DNA of 64,000 nucleotides, from the NCBI GenBank assembly GCA_026120185.1, contig JANUWF010001783.1, positions 6,665,001 to 6,729,000 on the forward strand, in the 5' to 3' direction. The notes beneath the pieces are model-generated. The model did not search any database. It saw nothing but the letters and a program-made list of their open reading frames with translations, and had not been told where the DNA came from. Positions 11,418 through 22,560 of this stretch are shown piece by piece. The stretch's first letter is position 1. Each line of letters begins with the position of its first letter. Position numbers and translations under genes: made by a program. The stretch is from Voacanga thouarsii. Lineage: Eukaryota > Streptophyta > Magnoliopsida > Gentianales > Apocynaceae.

Positions 11418-14400
11418 TGTTAGTGTTGTGCCCTAGAGGCAATCAATTGTATATTATATATGACATATTTTATTTTAATAAAAGGCATTATTTATCTTAT
11501 TGTTTCTTTTATTTACTTTAAGTAATATAACTATTCGATAAAGTCCCTTGTACAACACTATGTTAAGGAGATCATGATATGAGAATCCTATTGTTAGTAT
11601 TGTGCCCTAGAGGCAATCACTTGTCATTGTATAAGATACATTTTATTTTAATAAAAGGCATTATTTATCTTACAGTTTCTTTTGTTTACTTTAAGTAATA
11701 TAACTGTTCGATAAAGTCCCTAGTACAACACTGTGTTAAGGAAATTATGATAGAAATCATGATATGAGATTCCTACTACACTGGATGGTGTTAGTACTTA
11801 AATAGTCCCTAGTCATAGTATTAATAAGACAAGACATCATTAATGTGTTAAGACTAGCATGTGTTAGACTTCCTGATTTGATCAGGCGGTGGTTCTCATA
11901 ACCATGAGTATTGAGATACTCAAAGTTAACACATGGATGCTTGTTAATGGAATAAGTTCATTGGATAACCTAGCTTTGAGATAATCACATGGATAACTAT
12001 TTAGTGCCAATGATATAATCTCAATATAGCAAACGTGCAAGTATCCTTAGACTTGAGATCTCCAAGGTACTTTGTTTGCTGAGCCTTGTACTTTGATTCC
12101 AATCTCCGGAGCTTGATCGAGGGCCGCCTATGGGATGGATATTGGGTACATGGTGAGATAAAACGAAAGTAGTTGAGAGAGTCAATAAAGGATTCACCAC
12201 TCCTAATAGTAGGGGCGAATATCCCACGGCCACTTGTAGGAATTGCTACTCGAAAGTCCTTGGCCAAGTCAATTGTGTATTGGAAACAGTTCCAATTGAT
12301 ACACATCTAGAGTAGTGGGTTCCTGGTACAAGTACTATTGTATTCGGGCCAGAATTAATTCTGGAGGGAGTTAGGACTAATTCTGTACTCCAAACCGAAT
12401 GAGATATTGTATGGTGAAAGGAGTTGATTGCACTGAAGTTTGTTATTGAAGGGTTCATGTCAAGCCACTTGACTTCCTGGACACTTGGGTGGTCATGATG
12501 TGCTGCTAGATACCACTCATGATCTGAGAATATGGGTTTATTAATTGATGAATTAATAAATCAATCCTGATTAGAATTAATAGGATTAATTCTAATTAAT
12601 TATGGATTATTAATCTCAAAGACGCTTGAATTAATTCATGTTCTCTACCAATTGACTGGGAAACCTAATAGGTCACACACAATAGAGGATTATATACTCA
12701 AGATGTTATTTGATAATAATATGGGGTTAATTGAGAGAAAGAAAAGTTATTGTGGACAAATTATAATTAGTTATAATTTGTGGTACAAGTTGTAATTGTT
12801 AGAACTTGATGTTTCCAATTACAAATAGGGAATTCTAATAGGATTAGAATTCTCAGTTTTGGGAAGGGAATTTCGTATGATATATAGTAGTTAATACCAC
12901 ATGAAAAATCCTAGCCAATAGCTGAAACACAACACACGATTCTCTCTTCCTTTGATCTCTCTTTCTCTCGTTTTTCTTCTTGAAAGAAAAACCCTAGCCG
13001 CCATTAATTTTTGCTAGCACAGAAATTTTGGTGCTTGAGTATTCCTCTGTGTGGATTACTATTAGAGATAATCACACACTGTGATTATAGTGGGTAGACG
13101 TTCAACTCACATGGAGGTTGATCACAAGGATTGCTGGATCGCGCCTCAACTTGAAGAAGAAAATTTTGTTCTTCGTATGATCACCCAAAGGTAAAAGCTG
13201 TTGTCTTTATTGTCATTATATCTTGTTTTCCACACATAGAAGAGTCCTGGGAGGGTATCTCGATTTATTTTCCACTGCGCCGTATAGGATACGAGCCTGA
13301 GATACCCAACAGCTACTACACTGGATGGTGTTAGTACTTAAATAGTCCCTAGTCATAGTATTAATGAGACAAGACATCATTAATGCATTAAGACTAGCAT
13401 GTGTTAGACTTCTTGATTTGATCAGGCGGTGGTTCTCACAACCGTGAGTATTGAGATACTCAAAGTTAACACATGGATGCTTGTTAATGGAACAAGGATA
13501 ACCTAGCGTTGAGATAATCACATGGATAACTATTTAGGGCTAATGATATAATCTCAATATAGCAAACATACAAGTATCCTTATATTTGAGATCTCTAAGG
13601 TACTTTGTTTGCTGAGCCTTGTATTTTGATTCCAATCTCCGGAGCTCGATCGAGGGTTGCCTATGGGAAGGATATTGGGTACATTGTGAAGTAAATGAAA
13701 GTAGTTGAGAGGGTCAATAAAGGATTCACCACTCTTAATAGTAGGGGCAAATATCTCACTACAACTTGTTGGAATTACTACTCGGAAAGTCCTTGGCCAA
13801 GACGATTGTGATTGGAAACAGTTCCAATTGATACACATCTAGAGTAGTGGGTTCTTGATACAAGTACTATTGTATTCGGGCCAGAATTAATTCTAGAAGG
13901 AGTTGGCACTAATTCCGTACTCTAAACCGAATGAGATTTTGTATGGTGAAAGGAGTTAATTGCACTGAAGTTTGTTATTGAAGGGTTCATGTCAAGCCAC
14001 TTAACTTCCTGGACACTTGGGTGATCATGATGTGTTGCTAGATACCGCTTATGATATGGGAATATGGGTTTATTAATTGATGAATTAATAAACCATAATT
14101 AATTAGAATTAATAGGATTAATTCTAATTAATTATGGATTATTAATCTCAAAGACGTTTGGATTAATTCATGTTCTCTACCAATTGACTGAGAAACCTAA
14201 TAGATCACACACAATAGAGGATTATATACTCAAGATGTTATTTGATAACATAGTGGGGTTAATTGGGAGAAAGAGAAGTTGTTATGGACAAATTATAATT
14301 AGTTATAATTTATGGTCCAAATTTTAATTGTGAGAACTTGATGTTTTCAATTACAATTAGGGAATTCTAATAGGATTAGAATTCTAAATTTTAGTAGGAT

Positions 14401-14840
14401 TTTTCGGTTATATATATGATATAATCGAAACCCTAGCTGAGGTTGGATCAACGGACACTCTAGGCAACATACAACCTTCGTTCTTCTCTCTTTCTCATTT
14501 TGCTAAAAACATGGAGAAGCACTAGCCACCATCTTTTTCTGCTAGCACAGGAAATTTTGGTGCTTGAGTATTCCTCTGTGTGGATTACTATTAGAGATAA
14601 TCACACACTATGATTATAGTGGTTAGACGTTCAACGCACATGGAGTTTGCATAAGAGGATTGCTGGATCGTGCCTCGACTTGAAGAAGAAATTTTGTTCT
14701 TTGGACGATCAAATAAAGGTAAAAAGTTGCTACCTTTATTATCTTTATGTCTTGTTTTCCACACATAGGCGGGTCCTGGGATGGTATCTCGTTTTATTTT
14801 CCGCTGCGCCGTATAGGATACGAGCCTGAAATACCCAACA
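11418..14840 (+). mobile_element. Solo LTR-1 of the Copia-4/5 family, inserted in Copia-4 reverse transcriptase
   Basis: It starts TGTTAGTGTTGTGCCC and ends GAAATACCCAACA, with perfect 5-bp duplications CTTTA at 11413-11417 and 14841-14845. The sister Copia-5 reads straight through this site at about 40740 (GTGCTTTATAGGTAAC). It is 1703 bp once the nested LTR-2 (11592-13311) is removed. It lies antisense to its host. No internal sequence remains, so this is a solo LTR left by LTR-LTR recombination. Confidence 0.93.
11592..13311 (+). mobile_element. Solo LTR-2 of the same family, nested inside LTR-1
   Basis: It starts TGTTAGTATTGTGCCC and ends GAGATACCCAACA (1720 bp). The flanks CCTAT (left) and GCTAC (right) derive from CCTAC at the matching place in other copies of this LTR, so the duplication is present but mutated. 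LTR-1 resumes at 13312 in register. It lies in the same orientation as LTR-1, so the family has inserted into itself. Confidence 0.9.
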
Positions 14841-15822
14841 CTTTATAGGTAACTAAGTTACCATCCATGTCCGTTTTCTTCTTGAAAACCCACTTGCACC
14901 CAATAGGTTTAATTCCTTTGGGTAGATCAACCAAAGTCCATACTTGGTTGCCGTACATGGAATCCATCTCTGACTTCATGGCCTCAAGCCATTTGCCAGA
15001 TTCTAAACTATTCAGAACATCCTTGTAGGTAGTAGGCTCATCTTCATCTATGAGCAATACGTCATTGTGGTCACTAATGAGAAATTCATATCTCTCAGGT
15101 GCTACACGTATCCTACTAGATCTACGAGGCTCTTGCGTATTAGAAGATTCATCTATTCTCTCAATAGATGTGGGGTTAGACGGTTGATCCTCATTTGTTT
15201 GATTTTCATGAACTTCACTAAGTTCAATCTTACTCCCACTGTCCTCTTTGAGCATGTGCTCTTTCTCTAAGAAGACGGCATGCTTTGAAACAAACAATTT
15301 GTTTTTAGAGGGTAGGTAGAAATAATATCCGAAAGATTCTTTCGAATATCCAACAAATAAACATTTGTCAGACTTACTATCAAGTTTGTCTAACTGTGGC
15401 CTTTTGACAAAGGCAGGACAATCCCATACTCGCAAGTGAGATAACTTTGGTCTCTTACCAAAGAACATCTTAAATGGGGTAGTATCAACCGATTTTGTCG
15501 GAACTCTGTTTAATATATAAACAGAAGTTTCTAGTGCATACCCCCAAAATGATTTTGGTAGGTCTGCAGAAGCCATCATGGTCTGTACCATATTTTGAAG
15601 GATTCGATTCCTTCTCTCAGATACACCGTTATGTTGAGGTGTATGTAGTAGAGTCCATTGAGATAATATCTCATTATCTCTAAGATAACTTAGAAACTCT
15701 TGGCTTAAGTATTCTTCTCCTCGATCGGATCTTAGAGTCTTAATGCTTTTTCTATGTTGTTTCTCTATTTCATTCTTGAAGTCTTTAAACCTTTCAATGG
15801 CCTCAGATTTGTATTTCATTAA
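14841..15822 (-). pseudogene. pol: Copia-4 integrase core, C-terminal part and start of reverse transcriptase
   Basis: A long open stretch (15819-14841) includes TLRSDRGEEYLSQEF, HNGVSERRNR and AVFLEKEHML of the integrase, then the RRSSRIRVAPERYEFL linker. It ends with NQVWTLVDLPKG and CKWVFKKKTDMDGN, the start of RVT_2. It breaks at the Solo LTR-1 insertion; the last residues of the open frame come from the LTR. It joins the next integrase segment through a TAA near 15820. Confidence 0.9.
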
Positions 15823-16671
15823 CTACAAATATCCGTATCGTGAGAAATCATCGATAAATGTTATGAAATGGTTATAACCGCCTCTTGCTTGTATTGAAAT
15901 TGGGCCACAAACATCAGAATGTATGAGTTCTAATAACTCATTGGCCCGTTCTCCTTTTCCTGGAAAAGGAGTTTTAGTCATTTTACCTAGTAAACAAGAC
16001 TCACATGTGCCATATGATTCATAATCAAATGGCCCTAAGTCACCAAGCTTGTGTAACTTATAAACACGATTTTCATTTACATGGTCCAAACGACAATGCC
16101 ATAAGTAAGAGGTGTTAGAGTTATCCATTTTAGGTTTTTTATTGTTTATATTGAGAATTGGATTATCCAAGTATAGAACATATAAAGCATTAACCAGAGT
16201 TGTTGAACCATAATGAATATCATTTAATGAAAAAGAACAACATTTATTTTTAAATATTAAATAAAATCCACATAAGTCTAAACACGTAACTGAGATAATG
16301 TTTTTCATTAAAACTGGTACAAAATAACGATTTTGTAGTTCTAGAATTAATCCCGTAGGCAAGTTCAGCTCGTATGTCCCCACAGCAAGTGCAGCAACCT
16401 TTGCCTCATTTGCAGTACGTAGGTCCACGTCGCCTTTTTCTAGCCTTCTACAACTCTTTAGTCCCTACAAGTTATTGCACAAATGAGATCCACATCCGGT
16501 ATCTAATACCCATATCTCATTTCTAAAGGCAGTATTTATCTCAATCATAAATATACCCAGAGTAGAAGTAGAAGTGCTTATAAGCTTCTCCTTCTGCTTC
16601 TTGTCATTAATGGTCTCCAAGTAGGTTTTGCAGTTGCGCCTCCAGTGGCCCATCTTACCACAATGATGCAT
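15823..16671 (-). pseudogene. pol: Copia-4 zinc knuckle, protease and integrase N-terminal part
   Basis: 16671-16465 gives HHCGKMGHWRRNC (second half of the CCHC knuckle) and WVLDTGCGSHLCNN (protease active site). After one stop, 16428-15823 gives the gag-pre-integrase segment with LWHCRLDHVNENR and CLLGKMTKTPF (zinc-binding H and C residues), then HSDVCGPI and FITFIDDFSRYGYL with integrase catalytic residues. Confidence 0.9.
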
Positions 16672-17378
16672 GGGCCCTTAGTAGCTGTGTCCTTCTTGTT
16701 CACACCACATTTGGGCTTCATATGAGCCTTCTTCTTCTTCTTTTGAACTTTTTTCTTAGAAAAGGAAGATTCTACTATTAAAACTGCATTGGAATCCTTC
16801 TTCATGGAGGACTCCGCAGTTTTGAGAAGATTGATCAACTCAAGAATGGTGGATTCAATCTAGTTCATCGATAATTAATCACAAATTGTGAGAAACAATT
16901 AAGCAAAGATTGTAGAATTAAGTCAACACTTAAGTCATGATCCATTACAAACCCAAGAGATCCAAGCTTCTTTATTAAGCCCATGAATGGCCACAGAAGA
17001 ACCCTCTGCCATTTGACAACGAAATAGTTGCTTCGAGATCTCATATCTCTTAGTTCTGGCTTGGGCATCAAATAGCTCTCGAAGATGTAGTATAATTGAT
17101 TGAGCATCCATATGCTCGTGCTGTTTTTGCAACTCGGGATTCATGGATGCTAGCATAATACACGATGCTGTATCACTATCTTTCTTGTGCCTCTTGTGGA
17201 CAGCATGCTCATTAACATGAGCATCTTGGGCTGGTGGTGGTGGAATAGGAGCATCTAGCACGTAGAGCAACTTTTTTTATTTGAGAACGATTCTCTAATT
17301 TCTATACTGGTCGAGATAGTTTGATTCGGTTAACTTGTTGATTTCCAAGATGCTAAGTAAATTTAGGTTTGTTGACAT
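16578..17378 (-). pseudogene. gag: Copia-4 gag remnant
   Basis: The likely start is the ATG at 17378 (MSTNLNLLSILE), followed by LTESNYLDQYRN and two stops, then an open stretch from 17270 (LYVLDAPIPPPP, ASMNPELQKQHE, YEISKQLFRCQMAEGSSV). A small loss near 17000 shifts the frame. The C-terminal part (ETAES, KKKVQKKKKK basic tract) follows at 16838. This is a UBN2-type copia gag with at least two frameshifts. Copia-5 has a better preserved copy. Confidence 0.85.
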
Positions 17379-18413
17379 GATGCAAGTGATCTAAATGTAA
17401 AGATAGAAAACATTAGCTACTTGTATATGCACATGATATGCAAATAATTAGGACTTTAATTAAACGCATTTTTACTCCACTATTTTACTCAAACCAATAG
17501 CTCCCACTATTTATTCGGAAAAGCCCATTGGAAGCTTTCCTAGTGGACCGATATCTAAATTCCTCAAGAATAACCTTGAGTTTACCCAACAAGCCACCTT
17601 TAAGTTCATTGGTAGGTATCCAATACCAATTACATCGTATGTAGCTACCGAATCATTGGGTGATTAACAGCTTTTAATCTTAAAGCCTTTTAGGCTACCC
17701 CAACTTTTCTTCTAAATTTTTTTTGCTCAAGTTTGCCCAACCGGGATAAAGAATTTAGTTAAACCCAACCCATTAATCAGGAATTTAATTCTAAATGAAT
17801 TTAATTTCATAGCTTGAACATGTCCAATGTCAAGTAGGCTTGGGTTTGCCCAATAACTTGGTCTCGAAAATGGACTCTCGTTCTTACTATATTAACGGAA
17901 GGAATTATGTTTAATATTAATTGAGGGATTTGTTCCTTTTAGTGATTTCTTTGAATGACATGTATAAAAATCAATAAATCACATAATTGATAATCATGAC
18001 AATAAAGCGATTACATGGTATGGTTATGGACTTTGCCTAAATTAATTTCTTTGAGTCATAAAAGAAATTAACATAGTTAACCCTATATGTTCATGCATGA
18101 TTTAAGTATAAGGTCTTACCTTCTCGCCTTGTTTTGGTTGCCATCTCCAAAATTGAAATAATTCTACTCATATCTAACATATGTAAACTAATTACATAAT
18201 TTCTTAAAGAGAGAAAACCTCGAGTTACATTCAAAGGGAGTTAGATAAGAAGAGAATTACACAAGAATTCTAGAGAAGGCAGGATATGTAGGCCCTATTT
18301 CATAAAAACCAAAACTGTAAAATGCATGAACATATATAATTAGTTTTAGCCCATAACCATCCACTATGCCATTGACTATGCTTAAACAGAATAAACATAT
18401 ACCTTTTATTATT

Positions 18414-18542
18414 CCAAAATCTCTATTTTGGAAAAATAAAAAAAAATCTAAAATCAATATTTTAGAAAAATACATTAATTTTAAATTTTCAAAATCACTA
18501 TTTTGAAAAATAAAATTTTTTGTCTCAAAACTGATTTTGAGA
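18414..18542 (-). other. Array of four short hairpins in the Copia-4 leader
   Basis: Four inverted repeats with 7-10 bp stems and 4-nt loops: 18414-18431 (CCAAAAT/ATTTTGG, loop CTCT), 18448-18465 (CTAAAAT/ATTTTAG, loop CAAT), 18486-18509 (10-bp stem TTTTCAAAAT, loop CACT) and 18524-18541 (CTCAAAA/TTTTGAG, loop CTGA). They are spaced about 35-38 nt. The closing bases differ between units but pairing is kept. Confidence 0.75.
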
Positions 18543-18734
18543 AAATGCTTTTGAGTCCCATCTCGCAACGATAGCGGCGGTCTCACTGGCCGGTCAGCAG
18601 GAGGGGGTCAAAGGGGCAGCGCCCCTTGCGGGGGTCAGGGCCATGCAAAAATTTTTATTTTGCTGCCTCTTATCAAATGAAAATTTTCCCTTTTCAACAT
18701 TCTATTCCAAATTTTTTTTAAACAGCTGGATCAT

Positions 18735-18870
18735 GCAAAACAGAGCATAATCGGCGCCGGTTTGGAAGCCAACGCCGGCTCTGTTTTGGTTTCCAAAAAC
18801 GATTTCTGAACATCACAAACAGAATGGAACTGGCGCCGGTTTGGAGGCCAGAGCTGGCTTCGGCTGTAGT
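18735..18870 (-). other. GC-rich GGCGCC module in the Copia-4 leader (direct duplication)
   Basis: Two copies of a roughly 40-nt unit about 80 nt apart, each with GGCGCCGGTTTGGA followed by GCC (18753-18769 and 18832-18849) and preceded by an ACAGA stretch. GGCGCC is palindromic. The surroundings are strongly AT-rich. Confidence 0.75.
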
Positions 18871-19287
18871 CGGGAAGTGGCGGCGATTTTCAGAAAAATT
18901 TTCTTCAAACAATTTCTAGTACCCTAATTTCTGCAGAATTTTAGTGAGAACAATTCTCAACAGAATTTTCTGTTTTGAAGCTCAAAACAACAACCAATTT
19001 GTTAGTTTAGACAAAACAAAATAGAAAATCAAATTCACAGAATGAAACGGAGGGCAACTACTATGTTTAAGAAAACATTTTTCTGCAGAAAATTTTCAGC
19101 ACATAAAGAAAGCACCTTTCCAAATATGCTATAACTTTTACACAATCATATTGTGCTATGGACCCAACCCACAAAGCTCGAAACGATTTCAACTCGAGTG
19201 AAAATGATTTTCATAGAGAACAAAGATAAGCATGAATACATGAAAACCATTTTTCATGCCAAAACAATGTCCGTAGACCACACATAG

Positions 19288-19304
19288 CATGGCTCTAATA
19301 CTAC
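19288..19304 (-). promoter_or_regulatory. Copia-4 primer-binding site
   Basis: On the minus strand, GTAGTATTAGAGCCATG directly follows the LTR end CCAACA. It matches TGGTATCAGAGCC (initiator Met tRNA primer site) with two changes. Confidence 0.85.
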
Positions 19305-19645
19305 TGTTGGGTATCTCAGGCTCGTATCGTATATGGCGTGGCGGAAAATAAAATGAGATACCCTCCCAGGGCCCATCTATGTGTGGAAAACACGACATAC
19401 TGATAATAAAGGTAACAACTTTTACCTTTGAGTGATCATCCGAAGAACAAAATTGATCTTCTTCAAGTCGAGGCGCGATCCAGCAATCCTCTTCTGCAAA
19501 CTCCACGAGAGTTGGACGTCTAACCACTATAATCACAGTGTATGATTATCTCTAACAATAATCCACACAGAGGAATACTCAAGCACTAAAGTCTCCTGTG
19601 CTAGTAGAAAAAGATGGTGGCTAGGGCTGTTTTCGTTTTTAGCAA

Positions 19646-19723
<78 letters not shown>

Positions 19724-19760
19724 AGAAGAAGAAGAAGAAGAAGAAGAAGAAGAAGAAGAA

Positions 19761-19800
<40 letters not shown>

Positions 19801-21154
19801 TTTGTTTTGTGGCTCCTATTTTCGTGTGAATTACCCTTTGATTAGGGTTTCGAGCATATCCAATATATGTTCCAAAATTCACTGAAAATCTGAAATTCTA
19901 AAACAATTAGAATTTCCTAATTGTAATTTGGAAATATCAATTTTCCACAATTACAACTTGGACCACAAATTATAACTAATTATAATTTATCTACAACAAC
20001 TTCTCTTTTTCACAATTAACCCCACTATGTTATCAAATAATATCTTGAGTATATAATCCTCTATTGTATATGATCTATTAGGTTTCCCAGTCAATTGGCA
20101 GCAAATATGAATTAATCTAAACGTCTTTGAGATTAATAATCCATAATTAATTAGAATTAATCATGTTAATTCTAATCAGGATTGGTTTATTAATTCATCA
20201 ATTAACAAACCCATATTCCCAGATCATGAGCGGTATCTAGCAACACATCATGACCACCCAAGAGTCCAAGAAGTTAAGTGGCTTGACATGAACCCTTCAA
20301 TAACAAACTTCAGTGCAATCAATTCCTTTCACCATACAATATCTCATTCGGTTTGGAGTACGGAATTAGTGCCAACTCCCTCCAGAATTAACTCTGACCC
20401 GAATACAATAGTACTTGTACCAGCAACCCACTACTCTAGATGTGTATCAATTGGAACTGTTTACAATACACAATTGCCTTGGCCAAGGACTTTCGAGTAG
20501 TAATTCCTACAAGTGGTCGTGAGATATTCGCCCCTACTATTAGGAGTGGTGAATCCTTTATTGACCCTCTCAACTACTTTCATTTACTTCACAATGTACC
20601 CAATATCCATCCCATAGGCAGCCCTCGATCGAGCTCTGGAGATTGGAATCAAAGTACAAAGCTCAGCAAACAAAGTACCTTGGAGATCTCAAGTCTAAGG
20701 ATACTTGCACGTTTTCTATATTGAGATTATATCACTGGCACTAAATAGTTATCTATGTGATTATCTCAAAGCTAGGTCATCCAATGAACTTGTTCCATTA
20801 ATAAGCATCCATGTGTTAACTTTGAGTCTCTCAATACTCACGGTTATGAGAACCACCGCTTGATCAAATCAGGAAGTCTAACACATGCTAGTCTTAACGC
20901 ATTAATGATGTCTTGTCTCATTAATACTATAACTAGGGATTATTTAAGTACTAACACCATCCAGTATAGTAGAAATCTCATATCATGATCTCTATCATGA
21001 TTTTCTTAACATAGTGTTGTACTAGGGATTTTATTGAACAGTTATATTACTTAAAGTAAACAAAAGAAACTGTAAGATAAATAATGCATTTTATTAAAAT
21101 AAAATGTGTCATATACAATGTACAAGTAATTGTCTCTAGGGCACAACACTAACA
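19305..21154 (-). repeat. Copia-4 5' LTR (1850 bp)
   Basis: On the minus strand it runs from TGTTAGTGTTGTGCCCTAGA (21154) to GATACCCAACA (19305). It is about 100 bp longer than the 3' LTR, and the microsatellite at 19649-19800 accounts for the difference. The remaining sequence aligns with 6922-8670 throughout. Confidence 0.95.
19649..19800 (+). repeat. Compound microsatellite (GA)n(GAA)n(GAT)n
   Basis: About 36 GA units (19649-19720), about 14 GAA units, then about 13 GAT units to 19800. The open frames over it (poly-Glu/Asp on plus, poly-Ser/Leu on minus) are artefacts. Confidence 0.97.
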
Positions 21155-22560
21155 TTATCAACAGAAGAGATTTGGGTAATTCTTAACTCTTTTGTACCAT
21201 GAAAAAAAATAACCCTTTAGTCCAGGCTATTGGGCCAAAATAATTTATTATTTTTCTTTGGACCCAATAAGCCCAAAAAATAATAACCATTAATTATTTA
21301 TTTTCTAGGCCTATTAAAATAACCTAATAAATAATTAATAAGCTCAAATAAACTAAAATAATTATTTCAGTCTTTTATTAACTAGTTTAAGCCCAGGTTA
21401 ATTCTTTTAATTATTCAATCTGGGCTTAGGCCCTGAATAATTAATTAACCAATTAAACTATATAACAAATTTAATTTCTCTCGTTCCTTTATTTTATTCC
21501 AGTTCGAAAATAAATTAGACTTCCTGAATAATATAAAATTCATTTTTATGATAACCATTTCCTCAACCTAAAATAATTAGGACTTACGAACTATTTCGAG
21601 AACCAAAAAGATACATTACCTTGGCGACTAAAATGACCTAAATACCCTCGCTATATGAATAGTTGTATTTTACACTTTAAATATTTTCTAATATCACCAT
21701 TAGAAAATATTGACCCCAAGAACGATGCTGCATTAGCTATGTCTTCGACCTACAAGTGAAATAACAAAAATATCCATCTACACATCATCGTGCATTTAGA
21801 GAGGAAAGAGTATACTAACACTTTTTTAAAAGACATTTACCATCCTTAAGCTTCTAGTCCAATGATCCACAACTTCTTGGAATATTCTCGCTTTCCAAGG
21901 GAGCAACCCTAAAGCCAATATCCAAGTCATGTTTCCCAAGGCGACTTGGATAATTAGATCATTCGGACAACTACAAAGGGCGATATAGTGTAGACACTAT
22001 CTTGTAGAAGTCTGTTTTAACTAACTAGTCACATATACCCAACGTACAAGTATATTGGTCCTTCTCAAGAACTTCAACTATAGTATATCAAAGCATATGC
22101 TTCCAACTTCATCAAACCACCAACTTATACTCAACCTGTAGAGTATAAGTCCATGTTGTAGTAGTTGTAGCTTGGGTTTTTATTACATAGTGCTTATAGA
22201 AACTACTACTACAGGTCATGTTCTATGTATTCGAAATATGCTTATGTTATGAAATGAGAAGACTACTTATTGGCTAAAGGAAAGTCATTCCCTATTTAGA
22301 ATTCATAACACAATAACCTTACTATAATAAGATTCTCATTCTCATTATCCGATTAAGAACAACAGTTTATGTGTTAAGTATCCCATTGCCCATACCTTAC
22401 TGTGAAATACTTCCATTCACATGAACCATTTACTTAAATACAATAAGTCTTTTCTAATAAAATCATGCACAAATATAAAGAAGATTTTACAAATAAATTC
22501 TGAGAAAAATACTTTTAGTAATACAAGTCAAAATTCATCAAAAACTTAGTCTAAGAGGAT
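21155..22560 (-). repeat. LTR-X, proximal (5') part: diverged relative of the Copia-3 LTR
   Basis: Read on the minus strand, the region from 22560 down to 21155 follows the Copia-3 LTR module by module: the TGCAATAAAATG-like start, the paired GTAGTAGT block, and CTTGTAGGTCGAAGACAT followed by GGGGTCAATATTTTCTA near 21700-21760. Divergence is clearly greater than between the two Copia-3 LTRs. The LINE begins about 10 bp short of the expected LTR end. No internal coding region is attached, so this is a solo LTR or a truncated copy in opposite orientation to its host. Confidence 0.7.

Larger units (their letters stand above)
17379..19287 (-). other. Copia-4 untranslated leader (about 1.9 kb)
   Basis: Non-coding sequence between primer site and gag on the minus strand. 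It holds the GC-rich GGCGCC module (18735-18870), an array of four short hairpins (18414-18542) and a block near 18190-18290 that is conserved in Copia-5 and Copia-7. The open frames 18257-18586 and 18718-18912 show no family match and are broken in the sister copies, so I do not call genes. Confidence 0.8.
6922..21154 (-). mobile_element. Copia-4: full-length Ty1/copia element with intact TSD, cut by three solo LTRs
   Basis: It is bounded by two LTRs of one family (6922-8670 and 19305-21154) in the same orientation. The 5-bp duplication TTATC lies at 6917-6921 and at 21155-21159. Order on the minus strand: 5' LTR, primer site, 1.9-kb leader, gag (from 17378), protease, integrase, reverse transcriptase, RNase H, purine-rich tract, 3' LTR. 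Removing the inserted solo LTRs (3423 and 1530 bp, plus their duplicated sites) leaves about 9.3 kb. The frames carry stops, so it is not autonomous now. Confidence 0.95.

Noticed and set aside
19601..19882. Poly-Ser/Leu and poly-Glu/Asp open frames
   Set aside because: Translations of the compound GA/GAA/GAT microsatellite in the Copia-4 5' LTR.
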